Shown: positions 49,412-58,784 of the stretch, in pieces
How positions within the stretch are numbered: the first letter of the stretch is position 1
Layout of the letters: each line of letters begins with the position of its first letter
NCBI GenBank assembly: GCA_944388245.1
Contig: CALXIA010000003.1
Location: 24,805 to 88,804, forward strand
Direction of reading: 5' to 3'
Source: an uncultured Gemmiger sp.
GTDB lineage: Bacteria > Bacillota > Clostridia > Oscillospirales > Ruminococcaceae
DNA: 64,000 nucleotides
Position numbers and translations under genes: made by a program
Notes under the pieces: generated by a model
Told to the model about the DNA's origin: nothing
Seen by the model: the letters and a program-made list of their open reading frames with translations, nothing else
The model's database searches: none

Positions 49412-50761
49412 TCAGCGCCGGCGCCGGCGGACCCGGCGGCGTGGCCGCCGGGCGGCCAGCAGCACCAGCGCCAGCACGACCAGCGCGCCCAGCGCCCCCG
49501 CCAGCACCCAGCCGTTCCCGTCCGGCCCGGACGCGGGCGCGGGGGTGGGCGCCGGGGTGGGGGCGGCGGTGGGTTCGGGGGTCGGCTCCGGGGTGGGCTC
49601 GGGCGGCCGGACCACGTTTTCAAAAAAGTCGTTTTTTTTCACATCCTGGCCCACGGTGGTGTAGGCCAGGCCGAACTGCCGGCAGTCGTTGGAGCCGGAT
49701 TCCTTCACCGAGAAGTAGGCCGTCTGGCTGGCGTGGCAGGCAAAGCCCGCCTGGGCCATCTCCAGCGCGGTGCGCCCGCCGAAGGCGGCCAGCGGCATCT
49801 GGCTCCACTCCATGGTGATCGTGTTCTCCGGCCACAGATGCAGATAGGCCTTCTGCACCTGCCAGGGCTCATAGGGGATGTCCGGGTACTGGGCCGGGTC
49901 GGCGGCCAGGTCCAGCGCCGCCAGCAGGGTGCGGGCGTTGAGCTGGTGGGCCCCGTGGCCGTACTCGCCGTTAATGTCGTGGGCCAGCACCACCTCCGGG
50001 GTGAACCGGCGCAGCAGCTCCACCTGCCAGGCGGTGACGGCCTCCTCCCCGTAGACCTGGATGGCCGCTTCCAGGCTGGCCTTGGAGGCGTACAGGTCCG
50101 GGAAATCCGAGATCACCGGGTAGTGTTTCACCCCCACCGTCCACAAGCCGTCCAGCAGTTCGTGGGGGCGGTAGGGCTCGCCCCAGTGGTTGGTCATGTA
50201 GGCCACCTGCACCGCCATGCCCCGTTCCCCGGCGTAGTAGGGCATCGCGCCGCCGAACCAGAGATGCTCGTCGTCGGCGTGGGTGGGCAGTACCAGCAGG
50301 TCCGCGTCCTCGCAGGGGGGCTGCCAGACCTGCACCCAATCGGGCACATCCTCCCCGGCCAGGGCGTAGACCTCGCAGAGGATCGCCCCGGCGGGCGCCT
50401 GGATGGTGGCGGAGGAGGCGGACCGGGGCAGGGTCACGTATTCATGCAGAAAGCCCTGCTGGCCCCAGGTGGCGGCGGGCTGGCCGCCGTCCGGGGTGAG
50501 GACCCAGTCCCCGGGGGGCTGGTCCCAGATCAGGTAGAGGGCGTCAAAGGGGGTCTGGGCGGTGACGGTCACCGTGCCGCCGGACAGGGTGATCTTGGTG
50601 GAGCGGCTGCCGTCGGCCAGGGAGGCGGCGGGCTGGCCGTCCTGCGTGACGGTGAGGGGCACGGCCTCGGCGGGCTGGGCGGCCCGGGCGGGCAGCGCCG
50701 TCACCAGCGCCAGCGCCGCGGCGCAGACCACCGCCCGGCGCACAAGGGAAAAACAGGTCAT
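49412..50761 (-). CDS. PIG-L family deacetylase, secreted and C-terminally membrane anchored
   Basis: 449 residues. Signal peptide (VVCAAALALVTALPARAAQP), an N-terminal beta-domain to ~145, a LmbE/PIG-L domain from ~150 with LVLPTHADDEHLWFGG (zinc-binding HADDE) and NGEYGHGAHQLNARTLL (HGAH), a PTPEPTPEP linker at ~385-410, a membrane helix and a tail of arginines that keeps the anchor in. Such enzymes deacetylate GlcNAc-containing glycans. With the phosphodiester glycosidase next to it this suggests processing of a surface glycan. Promoter at 50818-50847. Confidence 0.9.
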   Translation of the reverse strand: MTCFSLVRRAVVCAAALALVTALPARAAQPAEAVPLTVTQDGQPAASLADGSRSTKITLSGGTVTVTAQTPFDALYLIWDQPPGDWVLTPDGGQPAATWGQQGFLHEYVTLPRSASSATIQAPAGAILCEVYALAGEDVPDWVQVWQPPCEDADLLVLPTHADDEHLWFGGAMPYYAGERGMAVQVAYMTNHWGEPYRPHELLDGLWTVGVKHYPVISDFPDLYASKASLEAAIQVYGEEAVTAWQVELLRRFTPEVVLAHDINGEYGHGAHQLNARTLLAALDLAADPAQYPDIPYEPWQVQKAYLHLWPENTITMEWSQMPLAAFGGRTALEMAQAGFACHASQTAYFSVKESGSNDCRQFGLAYTTVGQDVKKNDFFENVVRPPEPTPEPTPEPTAAPTPAPTPAPASGPDGNGWVLAGALGALVVLALVLLAARRPRRRVRRRRR

Positions 50762-50817
50762 GACAGGCCCTTTCTCCGGGCAAAAACCGCCCGGCGCAGC
50801 GTGTAAAATTCAAGCTA

Positions 50818-50847
50818 ATACTATCACATATACGCAGGATGGGGCAA
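50818..50847 (-). promoter_or_regulatory. Promoter of the PIG-L operon
   Basis: Minus strand TTGCCC (50842-50847), 18 bases, TAGTAT (50818-50823). Confidence 0.7.
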
Positions 50848-50909
50848 GAACCTTTCATTTCGGCAGAAATTTCCTTGCGGCGCGGGGCGGCGAAATCCCG
50901 CGGTTTGTG

Positions 50910-50938
50910 TTGCATCCCGCGGCGGGACGCGCTATACT
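50910..50938 (+). promoter_or_regulatory. Promoter of the HAD-IA gene
   Basis: TTGCAT, 17 bases, TATACT (50933-50938). Confidence 0.82.
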
Positions 50939-50979
50939 GAAGCGGGTAAATCCACAGGCAAAGCAAGGGAGGCGCGGGT

Positions 50980-51636
50980 ATGGCGCAGAACTATCAGGCG
51001 GTGCTGTTTGATCTGGACGGCACCCTTTTGAATACGTTGCAGGATCTGGCGGACGCCACCAACGCGGCGCTGGCCGCCTTCGGGCTGCCGGTGCGCACGG
51101 TGGACGAGGTGCGGCGGTTCGTGGGAAACGGGGTGCGGCTGCTGATGGAGCGGGCGGTGCCCGGCGGGGCGCAGCATCCCCAGTTTGAGGAGATCCTGGC
51201 CTACTTCAAGGAATACTATGCGGCCCACTGCCGGGTGAACACCGCGCCCTATCCGGGGGTGCTGCCCATGCTGGAAACGCTGCAGGCGGCCGGCGTGCCG
51301 GTGGCGGTGATCAGCAACAAGTTCGACGGGGCGGTGAAGCAGCTGGCCGCGGCCTATTTCGGGCCGCGGGTGGCCCTGGCGGTGGGGGAGAAGCCCGGCG
51401 TGCGCAAAAAGCCCGCGCCGGACGCGGTGCTCCACGCGCTGGACCAGCTGGGCGTGGCGCCGCAGCGGGCGGTGTACATCGGGGATTCCGACGTGGACGT
51501 GGCCACCGCCCGCAACGCGGGCACCGACGGCATCGCGGTGTGCTGGGGATTCCGCAGCCGGCAGGAACTGGAGGCGGCGGGCGCGGCGCGGATCGCCCAA
51601 AGCCCGGAGGAACTGCTGGGGATGCTGGGGCTGTAA
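50980..51636 (+). CDS. HAD-IA family hydrolase, phosphoglycolate phosphatase-like
   Basis: 218 residues. Motif I VLFDLDGTLLNT, alpha-helical cap from ~18 to 80 with RRFVGNGVRLLMERA, motif II VISNKF, motif III KKPAPDAVLHAL and motif IV YIGDSDVDVATARNAG. The cap and length match Gph-type phosphatases, which remove 2-phosphoglycolate, but pyrophosphatase or sugar-phosphate activity is possible. Monocistronic with own promoter and terminator. Confidence 0.92.
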   Translation: MAQNYQAVLFDLDGTLLNTLQDLADATNAALAAFGLPVRTVDEVRRFVGNGVRLLMERAVPGGAQHPQFEEILAYFKEYYAAHCRVNTAPYPGVLPMLETLQAAGVPVAVISNKFDGAVKQLAAAYFGPRVALAVGEKPGVRKKPAPDAVLHALDQLGVAPQRAVYIGDSDVDVATARNAGTDGIAVCWGFRSRQELEAAGAARIAQSPEELLGMLGL

Positions 51637-51645
51637 AACGCGAGA

Positions 51646-51673
51646 AAAACCGGCCGGCGGCGGCCGGTTTTTT
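51646..51673 (+). terminator. Terminator of the HAD-IA gene
   Basis: AAAACCGGCC / GGCCGGTTTT stem, six-base loop, T-run. Confidence 0.88.
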
Positions 51674-51699
51674 GAAAAAGAAACGGGGAGGAAACGATC

Positions 51700-53079
51700 A
51701 TGCAACGCGAACAATTCAAATCCCGGCTGGGTTTTCTTTTGCTCAGCGCCGGGTGCGCCATCGGGCTGGGGAACGTGTGGCGGTTTCCCTATATGGTGGG
51801 GCAGAACGGCGGGGCGTTCTTTGTGCTGTTTTATCTGATGTTCCTGGTGATCATGGGGCTGCCCATCCTGAGCATGGAGCTGGCGGTGGGCCGGGCCAGC
51901 CGCCAGAGCATCATCCGGGAGTTTGAGACGCTGGAACAGCCCGGCAGCAAATGGCACTGGTACAGCCCGTTCGGGATGCTGGGCAACTACATCCTGATGT
52001 TCTTTTACACGGTGGTGGGCGGCTGGCTGGTGAACTATTTCGTCCAGTACCTGACCGGCAGCCTGGGCGGGCTGGACACCGCCGGGGTGGACGCGGCCTA
52101 CGCGGCCATGCTGGGGGACCCGGCCGGGATGCTGTTCTGGATGGTGGTGGTGGTGCTGGTGGGGTTTGCCGTCTGCGCCGGCGGCCTGCAGAAGGGCGTG
52201 GAACGGGTGAGCAAGGGGATGATGGTGGCGCTGCTGGCGCTGATCCTGGTGCTGGCGGTGCGCAGCCTGACCCTGCCCGGCGGCGGCGAGGGGCTGGCCT
52301 TCTACCTGATGCCGAACCTGGAGAACCTGAACAAGGTGGGGCTGGTGAACTGCCTGGCGGGGGCGATGGAGCAGAGTTTCTTCACCCTGAGCCTGGGCAT
52401 CGGCGCGATCGCCATCTTCGGCAGCTACATGAAGCGGGACCGCAGCCTGCTGGGGGAGAGCGTGGGCATCGCGGTGCTGGACACCTTTGTGGCCATCACC
52501 GCCGGGCTGATCATCTTTCCGGCCTGTTTCGCCTACGGCGTGGCGCCGGACAGCGGCCCGAACCTGCTGTTCGTGACCCTGCCCAACGTGTTCAACAACA
52601 TGACCGGCGGGCGGCTGTGGGGCGCTTTGTTCTTTCTGTTCATGAGTTTCGCGGCGCTGACCACCGTGGTGGCGGTGTTTGAGAACATCCTGTCCTGCTG
52701 CATGGACAAGTGGAGCTGGAGCCGCAAAAAGGCGGTGGCGGTGAACCTGGTGATCCTGATTTTGGGCAGCGTGCCCTGCGCGCTGGGGTTCAATCTGTGG
52801 AGTTCCTTCGCCCCGCTGGGCGCCGGCACCGTGGTGATGGACCTGGAGGATTTCCTCGTGAGCACCATCCTGCTGCCCTTCGGCTCGCTGCTCTATCTGC
52901 TGTTCTGCACCCGCCGTGCCGGCTGGGGATTTGACAACTACCTGGCCGAGGCCAATACCGGCAAGGGTTTGAAGATGCCCCGCGCTTTGCGCTTCTACCT
53001 GACCTGGGTGCTGCCCGTCCTGGTGGCCGTGCTGCTGGCCATGGGCCTGTGGAGCAAACTCAAGTTCCTGTTCGTTTGA
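51700..53079 (+). CDS. Neurotransmitter:sodium symporter (SNF) family transporter
   Basis: 459 residues, 11-12 membrane helices. TM1 carries the substrate/Na+ motif GCAIGLGNVWRFPYMVGQNG; TM6 has FFTLSLGIGAIAIFGSYM, TM8 region SFAALTTVVAVFENILSC. Bacterial relatives (LeuT, MhsT, TnaT) take up amino acids such as Leu or Trp with Na+. ATG 51700 follows GGGGAGGAAACGATC. There is no nearby tryptophanase gene. Ends at repeat element H. Confidence 0.94.
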   Translation: MQREQFKSRLGFLLLSAGCAIGLGNVWRFPYMVGQNGGAFFVLFYLMFLVIMGLPILSMELAVGRASRQSIIREFETLEQPGSKWHWYSPFGMLGNYILMFFYTVVGGWLVNYFVQYLTGSLGGLDTAGVDAAYAAMLGDPAGMLFWMVVVVLVGFAVCAGGLQKGVERVSKGMMVALLALILVLAVRSLTLPGGGEGLAFYLMPNLENLNKVGLVNCLAGAMEQSFFTLSLGIGAIAIFGSYMKRDRSLLGESVGIAVLDTFVAITAGLIIFPACFAYGVAPDSGPNLLFVTLPNVFNNMTGGRLWGALFFLFMSFAALTTVVAVFENILSCCMDKWSWSRKKAVAVNLVILILGSVPCALGFNLWSSFAPLGAGTVVMDLEDFLVSTILLPFGSLLYLLFCTRRAGWGFDNYLAEANTGKGLKMPRALRFYLTWVLPVLVAVLLAMGLWSKLKFLFV

Positions 53080-53082
53080 ATA

Positions 53083-53277
53083 GCCGATCTGGGGGGACAA
53101 CGTCCCCCCAGACCCCGGAAATCATGGCCGAATATCTTCGGCCATAGGGATAATAACAGAACAAGGCCCGCGCAGACCGGAAACTGGTCCGCGCGGGCCT
53201 TGGTTTTTGTTTTTTCCCGAGGGCCGAGGATTCGGCCCGACAGATGGGGGTCTGGGGGACTGGTCCCCCAGATCGGC
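53083..53277. repeat. Family 1 structured intergenic element H
   Basis: Between the convergent NSS and ABC genes. Left arm: GCCGATCTGGGGGG, hairpin GAC-AAC-GTC, TGGCCGAA / TTCGGCCA. Centre: terminator 53162-53216, CAAGGCCCGCGC / GCGCGGGCCTTG and a long T-tract. Right arm: GGGCCGAGGATTCGGCCC, GGGGGACTGGTCCCCC, ending ATCGGC four bases before the ABC stop codon. Confidence 0.87.
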
Positions 53278-53280
53278 TCA

Positions 53281-55134
53281 TCAGCCCGCGGTGTCCGCGA
53301 ACTGGCTCTGGTAGAGGTCGGCGTAGAAGCCGCCCTTGGCCAGCAGCTCGTTGTGGCTGCCGGTCTCGACGATATCGCCGTCCTTCATGACCAGGATGAT
53401 ATCGGCGTTGCGGATGGTGGACAGGCGATGGGCGATAATAAAGCTGGTACGCCCGGCGGTGAGGGCGTCCATGGCCCGCTGGATGCTCAACTCGGTGCGG
53501 GTATCCACGCTGGAGGTGGCCTCGTCCAGAATCAGAATCTTCGGGTCCGAGATGATGGTGCGGGCGATGGTCAGCAGCTGTTTCTGGCCCTGGCTGATGT
53601 TGCTGGCCTCCTCGTTCAGCACGGTGTCGTATCCCTCGGGCAGGGTGCGCACGAAATGATCCACCTGGGCGGCGCGGGCCGCCGCGTAGACCTCCTCGTC
53701 GGTGGCGGTGAGCCGGCCGAACCGGATATTCTCCCGGATGGTGCCGCTGTACAGCCAGGTATCCTGCAGCACCATGCCGAAGGTATCCCGCAGCTCGCCC
53801 CGGGCGTACTGGCGCAGATCGTAGCCGTCCACCAGGATGGCGCCGCCGGTCACGTCATAGAACCGCATCAGCAGCTTGACCATGGTGGTCTTGCCCGCGC
53901 CGGTGGGCCCCACGATGGCCACCTTGGTGCCCGGCTTCACCATCGCGGAGAAATCGTGGATGATGGTCTTGCCCGGCAGATACCCGAACTGCACATGGGC
54001 GAACCACACCGCCCCCTCCACATGCTCGGTGGAGACCGGCGCCGGCGGGTCGGCGGGTTCCTCCTCCTCGGCCAGAAACTCAAACACCCGCTCGGCGGCC
54101 GCGGCGGTCTGCTGCAGCACGTTGGAGATGTTGGCGATCTGGGTGATGGGCTGGGTGAACTGCCGCACATACTGGGTGAACGCCTGGATATCCCCCACCG
54201 TGATGGAGCCGTTCAGGGTCAAAAACCCGCCCAGCACACAGATGGCCACATACCCCAGGTTGCCCACAAAATTCATCAGCGGCATCATCATCCCGCTCAA
54301 AAACTGGCTCTTCCAGCCGGCCTTGTACAGGTCCTCGTTGAGCCGGTTGAAGGTGTGGATGCTCTCCTGCTGGCCGTTGAAGGCGGTCAGGATCACATGG
54401 CCGCCGTACATCTCCTCCACATGGCCGTTCACATGGCCCAGCATCTCCTGCTGGCGGCGGAAAAACGGCTGGCTGCGGCGCACCACCTGGCTCACGATCA
54501 GCACGCTCACCGGCAGGATGCACAGCGCCACCAGGGTCATCACCGGGCTGATGGTCAGCATCATCACCAGCACCCCGATCAGGGTGGCCACATTGCTCAC
54601 GATCTGGGACAGGCTCTGGTTCAGCGTCTGGGTCACGGTGTCCACGTCGTTGGTGATGCGGCTGAGCACCTCGCCGCTCTGCACCCGGTCAAAATAGGCC
54701 AGGGGCAGCTTGTCGATCTTGTTGCTGATATCCCGGCGCATGGAGTAGCTCAGCTTGGTGGCCACCCCGCTCATGAGCCAGCCCTGCAGGTAACTGAGCA
54801 GGGCGCTGGCCAGGTACAGCGCCGCCAGGGTGAGCAGGATGGTGCCGATCACCCCGAAATCAATGCCGCCGGTGCCGGTGAGCATGGCGATCAGGCCGTT
54901 GAACAGCTCGGTGGTGGCCTGGCCCAGGATCTTGGGCCCGAAGATGGCGAACACCGTGCTGGCCGCGGCGCAGACCAGCGCCACCCCGATCCCCGGCAGA
55001 TAGGGCGCCAGGTATCCCAGCAGTTTTTTCATCGATCCCTTGAAATCCCGGGCTTTCTCCCCGGGCATCATGCCCCCGGGCCCATGGCCGCCCGGCCGCG
55101 GGCCCATCGGACGATGGTTGGTATTGGCTGCCAT
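53281..55134 (-). CDS. ABC exporter subunit, ATP-binding/permease (canonical catalytic site)
   Basis: 617 residues. N-terminal glycine/proline-rich tail, six membrane helices (~40-330) and a nucleotide-binding domain: Walker A GPTGAGKTTM, Q-loop VLQDTWLYSG, signature NISQGQKQLL (slightly non-canonical), Walker B ILILDEATSSVDTRTE with the catalytic Glu, and H-loop AHRLSTI. Second half of a heterodimeric type IV exporter with the gene upstream, whose stop overlaps its ATG (TAATG). Under control of the adjacent MarR regulator; drug or lipid substrate likely. Confidence 0.93.
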   Translation of the reverse strand: MAANTNHRPMGPRPGGHGPGGMMPGEKARDFKGSMKKLLGYLAPYLPGIGVALVCAAASTVFAIFGPKILGQATTELFNGLIAMLTGTGGIDFGVIGTILLTLAALYLASALLSYLQGWLMSGVATKLSYSMRRDISNKIDKLPLAYFDRVQSGEVLSRITNDVDTVTQTLNQSLSQIVSNVATLIGVLVMMLTISPVMTLVALCILPVSVLIVSQVVRRSQPFFRRQQEMLGHVNGHVEEMYGGHVILTAFNGQQESIHTFNRLNEDLYKAGWKSQFLSGMMMPLMNFVGNLGYVAICVLGGFLTLNGSITVGDIQAFTQYVRQFTQPITQIANISNVLQQTAAAAERVFEFLAEEEEPADPPAPVSTEHVEGAVWFAHVQFGYLPGKTIIHDFSAMVKPGTKVAIVGPTGAGKTTMVKLLMRFYDVTGGAILVDGYDLRQYARGELRDTFGMVLQDTWLYSGTIRENIRFGRLTATDEEVYAAARAAQVDHFVRTLPEGYDTVLNEEASNISQGQKQLLTIARTIISDPKILILDEATSSVDTRTELSIQRAMDALTAGRTSFIIAHRLSTIRNADIILVMKDGDIVETGSHNELLAKGGFYADLYQSQFADTAG

Positions 55135-57283
55135 TATCCCAATTCCTCCTTTGAAAGCTGGCTCTGGGCGATCTCCCGGTACTCGGGGCAGCTCTCGAGC
55201 AGCTGCTCATGGGTGCCCTTGCCCACCACGCGGCCCTCGTCCAGCACGATGATCTGCTGCGCGTGCATGATGGTGCTGACCCGCTGGGCCACGATCAGCA
55301 CGGTGGCGTTTTTGGTCCAGGGCCGCAGCGCGGCGCGCAGCGCCGCGTCGGTCTTGAAGTCCAGCGCGGAGAAGGTGTCGTCAAAGATATAGATCGGGGC
55401 CTTCTTCACCAGCGCCCGGGCGATGGACAGCCGCTGCCGCTGCCCGCCGGACACGTTGGTGCCCCCTGGCTGACCGGCGCGTCCATGCCGCCGGGCAGCT
55501 TCTCCACAAACTCGGTGGCCTGGGCCACCGCGGCCGCCGCCCGCAGGGTCTCGTCGTCGGCGTTCTCGTCGCCGGTGCGCAGGTTGGAGGCGATGGTGCC
55601 GCTGAACAACAGCCCCTTCTGGGGCACATAGCCGATGGCCTGGCGCAGATCCTGCTGGCGCAGCTGCCGCACGTCCACCCCATCCACCAGCACCTGGCCG
55701 GAGGTGGCGTCGTAAAACCGGGGGATCAGGTTCACCAGGGTGGACTTGCCCGAACCGGTGGACCCGATAAAGGCGGTGACCTCGCCCGGCCGGGCGGTGA
55801 AGCTCACATGCTCCAGCACGTCCGCGTCCGCCCCCTCGTAGCGGAAACTCACGTCCTTGAACTCCACCACGCCCCGCACCGGGTCGGGCAGGGAGGCGGG
55901 GTCCTGCGGATCGGCCACCGCGTTCTTTGTCTCCAGCACCTGGCGGATCCGGTCCGCCGAAACGCTGGCCCGGGGCACCATGATGAACATCAGGCTGATG
56001 AACAAGAAGCTCATGATCACCTGCATGGCGTACTGGATAAAGGCCATCATATCGCCCACCTGCAGGCTGCTGGCGGCGATCTGCTTGCCGCCGAACCAGA
56101 CGATCAGCAGGCTGATGCCGTTCATCACCAGGGTCATCACCGGCAGCATGGTGGCCATGGCCCGGTTGACGAACAGGGTGTTGCCGGTCAGGTCCTTGTT
56201 GGCGCTCTCAAACCGCTGCTGCATAAAGGGCTGGTTGGAGAAGGCCCGCACCACCATCAGGCCGGACAGCTCCTCCCGGCTGACCAGGTTGAGCCGGTCC
56301 ACAAAATCCTGCATCTTCTTGAACCGGGGCAGCGCCACCTTGAACAGGGTCAAGATCAGCGCCAGCATCAGCGCCAGCGCCAGCGCCAGTACCCAGGCCA
56401 GCTGGGGGCACTTGCGCAGCCCCATCACCAGCCCGCCCAGGCCCATGATCGGCGCGAAACACAGCATCCGCAGCCCCATGCTCAGAAAGTTCTGCACCTG
56501 GGTGATGTCGTTGGTGGAGCGGGTGATCAGGCTGGCGGTGGAGAACTGGTCCATCTCCGCGTTGTTGAAGTAGGTCACCCGGGTGAACACGTCCCGCCGC
56601 AGGTCCCGGCCCACGCCGGCCCCCAGCCGGGACAGGCAGAACCCGGCGCTCACGGCGCAGACGGTCAGCAGCAGGGTCAGCCCCAGCATCCGGGCCCCCA
56701 CCGTCAGGATATACCGGGTCTGGATGGCGTCGGTGTCGGCGCCCAGCGCCTGGTAGAACCGCTTGACCAGCACCGCGCCGGTCTGGCCCAGCAGGCTGTC
56801 CGGGGTCACCGCCGCGGCCTGCACCGCCGCGTCGATGGCGCTCTCATCCAGGCCCGCCAGCGCCGCCGGGTCCATCCCCGCGGCCCCCGCCGCCTGCACC
56901 AGCGCGTAGGCCGCCCGGGAGAAGGCCCCCTCGGCCCCGCTGGCCGCCCCGTCGGCGGTGAGCACCCAGCCGTCGGCGGTCAGGTTCGGGTAGGTTTCCT
57001 GCCAGTGGGCCAGCCCCTCGGCGCTCTCGCCCGCCGGGGTGTAGGCCGCGTCCACCGCCGCCGCGTCCGCCTCGCTCATGAACCGCCGCATCAGCGCCAT
57101 GCTCTGGGCGTCGATCGCCTGGGGCGCCGCCGAGGTGATGCCGCCCTGCTGCAGGCCCACGTTCACAATGTCGCTCATGGAATTGGGCAGGGTCAATTCC
57201 AGCATGGCCTGGCCGAACAGCAGCAGGATCGCCGCCGCCAGCAGCCCCAGATAGGGCTTCAGATACCGCTTCAGTTTCCACAT
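55134..57283 (-). pseudogene. ABC exporter subunit, ATP-binding/permease, frameshifted at a G tract
   Basis: Homologue of the heterodimer partner, about 716 residues if the frame is restored. Reads normally from ATG 57283 through six membrane helices (with an unusually large extracytoplasmic insertion at ~45-190 between the first two), Walker A GSTGSGKSTL and Q-loop VPQKGLLFSG, until KLPGGMDAPVSQG. There the next family residues should be GTNVSGGQRQRLS; the frame is off by one because the G run (minus strand, 55462-55466) has five instead of six Gs. The correct frame resumes with VSGGQRQRLSIARALVKK and Walker B IYIFDDTFSALD (Asp in place of the catalytic Glu, a degenerate site). Real mutation, phase-variable tract or sequencing error. 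Confidence 0.85.
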
Positions 57284-57807
57284 GGGGAATCCTCTCCTTC
57301 CCGGGCGGCCCCGCCGCCCGCGTTGCTCTGTTCCATTACATCCGCCAGCTGTTCCAGCAGCGCCAGCAGCCGGTCCATCGAGTCCTCGCCCATCCGGGCC
57401 AGGATGCCCTCCATCCGCCGGGTGATGTTGCGGCGGGCCTGCTCCAGCAGCGCCCGGCCCTCACCGGTCACCCGCAGCAGCGAGGCGCGCCGGTCGGTGG
57501 GGTGGGGCAGCCGCTCCACATAGCCCAGCGCCTCCATCCGGCTGACCCGCTGGCTCAACGCCGGCACCGTCTGCCCCATCACCGCCGCCACCTCCGACAG
57601 GCTCACCCCGGCGCTCTGCTCCGGCGGCGGCAGACTGGCGCTGAGCAGCCCCGCCCCGTGGGGCGGCCGCCCCCCGTACAGGATCACCAGCAGGGTGGCG
57701 AACTGGGATTTGCTCACCCCCGCGCAAGGGGTGACCTCGCTCCAGGCGCGGCGCATCCGGTCCATCGCCAGAAACATCCGCAGCGCCTGGCTCGTATTGT
57801 TTTCCAT
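57271..57807 (-). CDS. MarR family transcriptional regulator
   Basis: 178 residues. Winged HTH: SLSEVAAVMGQTVPALSQRV, RMEALGYVERLPHPTDRRAS and LLRVTGEGRALLEQ, as in MarR/SlyA. It overlaps the ABC gene by 13 bases and so is first in a marR-abc-abc operon, the standard arrangement for drug-inducible exporters. Start ATG 57807 follows ATGGGAGGAAACC. A perfect 5+5 inverted repeat, probably its own operator, lies between its promoter and this site. Confidence 0.92.
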   Translation of the reverse strand: MENNTSQALRMFLAMDRMRRAWSEVTPCAGVSKSQFATLLVILYGGRPPHGAGLLSASLPPPEQSAGVSLSEVAAVMGQTVPALSQRVSRMEALGYVERLPHPTDRRASLLRVTGEGRALLEQARRNITRRMEGILARMGEDSMDRLLALLEQLADVMEQSNAGGGAAREGEDSPCGN

Positions 57808-57823
57808 GGTTTCCTCCCATAAA

Positions 57824-57838
57824 GTTAAGCAGATTAAC
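57824..57838. promoter_or_regulatory. Probable MarR operator
   Basis: GTTAAGCAGATTAAC: arms GTTAA and TTAAC with five-base spacer, 16 bases downstream of the -10 and just before the marR ribosome binding site. Suits autorepression. Confidence 0.72.
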
Positions 57839-57853
57839 CATTCAGCGTAGACC

Positions 57854-57881
57854 ATTGTAGCACCGCCGCGCGGCAAGTCAA
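57854..57881 (-). promoter_or_regulatory. Promoter of the marR-abc operon
   Basis: Minus strand TTGACT (57876-57881), 16 bases, TACAAT (57854-57859). Confidence 0.83.
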
Positions 57882-57924
57882 GACGGCGGGGCAAAAGTTT
57901 ACGGCGCGTTCATATTTTTCCGCC

Positions 57925-57953
57925 TTGCCAAGGGCGGGAATTTCCTGTATGCT
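57925..57953 (+). promoter_or_regulatory. Promoter of the ZIP transporter gene
   Basis: TTGCCA, 17 bases, TATGCT (57948-57953). Confidence 0.8.
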
Positions 57954-57992
57954 ATAAATAAAAACAATTCCTGATAAGGAAAGGAGCCAGAT

Positions 57993-58784
57993 ATGAGCGA
58001 CGCGATCCTTTGGGCGGCGGCGGGCACGGGGTTCACCTTCTTGATGACCAGCCTGGGCGCGGCCACGGTGTTTTTGTTTCGAGGCACCATCACCCGCACG
58101 ATGCAGCAGATGTTTCTGGGTTTCGCGGCGGGGGTGATGGTGGCGGCGTCGGTGTGGAGCCTGCTGATCCCGGCGATCGAGCAGGCCGAGGCGGCGGGCG
58201 GCCCGGGCTGGCTGCCGGCGGCGGGGGGCTTTGTGCTGGGTGCGGCGTTTTTGCTGGCGCTGGACCACCTGACCCCCCATCTGCACCCGGGCGCTGCGTC
58301 CAGCGAGGGGCCGAACAGCGGCTGGCGGCGCACCACCCTGCTGGTGAGCGCGGTGACCCTGCACAACATCCCGGAGGGGATGGCGGTGGGGCTGAGCTTC
58401 GCGCTGGCGGCCCAGAGCGGGGAGCCGACGGCGCTGGCCACCGCGCTGGCGCTGGCGGCGGGGATGGGCATCCAGAACTTCCCGGAGGGGGCGGCCATCG
58501 CGCTGCCGCTGCGCCAGGAGGGGCTGAGCCGTGCCCGCAGCTTTGTCTACGGCAGCCTGTCGGGGTTTGTGGAGCCGGTGTTCGGCATGGCGGTGGTGCT
58601 GGCGGCGGGGGGAATCCAGCCGGTCATGCCCTGGCTGCTAGCCTTCGCCGCCGGGGCGATGCTCTACGTGGTGGCCGAGGAGCTGATCCCGGAAGCCCAC
58701 CTGGGCGAGCACTCCCATCCCGGCACCCTGGGCGTCATGGGGGGCTTCCTCGCCATGATGATCCTGGATGTGGCACTGGGGTAA
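57993..58784 (+). CDS. ZIP family metal transporter
   Basis: 263 residues, eight membrane helices. The metal path motifs are HNIPEGMAVGLSF in TM4 and QNFPEGAAIALPL in TM5, with EELIPEAHLGEHSH near the end. Family members import zinc, and some iron or manganese; the HNIPEG/QNFPEG form is that of ZupT-like and GufA-like proteins. Single gene with own promoter; ATG 57993 follows AAAGGAGCCAGAT. The stop is directly followed by repeat family 2 copy 1. Confidence 0.94.
   Translation: MSDAILWAAAGTGFTFLMTSLGAATVFLFRGTITRTMQQMFLGFAAGVMVAASVWSLLIPAIEQAEAAGGPGWLPAAGGFVLGAAFLLALDHLTPHLHPGAASSEGPNSGWRRTTLLVSAVTLHNIPEGMAVGLSFALAAQSGEPTALATALALAAGMGIQNFPEGAAIALPLRQEGLSRARSFVYGSLSGFVEPVFGMAVVLAAGGIQPVMPWLLAFAAGAMLYVVAEELIPEAHLGEHSHPGTLGVMGGFLAMMILDVALG

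Noticed and set aside
55406-55454. Programmed frameshifting in the ABC gene
   Set aside because: No slippery heptamer with downstream pseudoknot was recognised, and the family is made from a single frame; simple indel is likelier.
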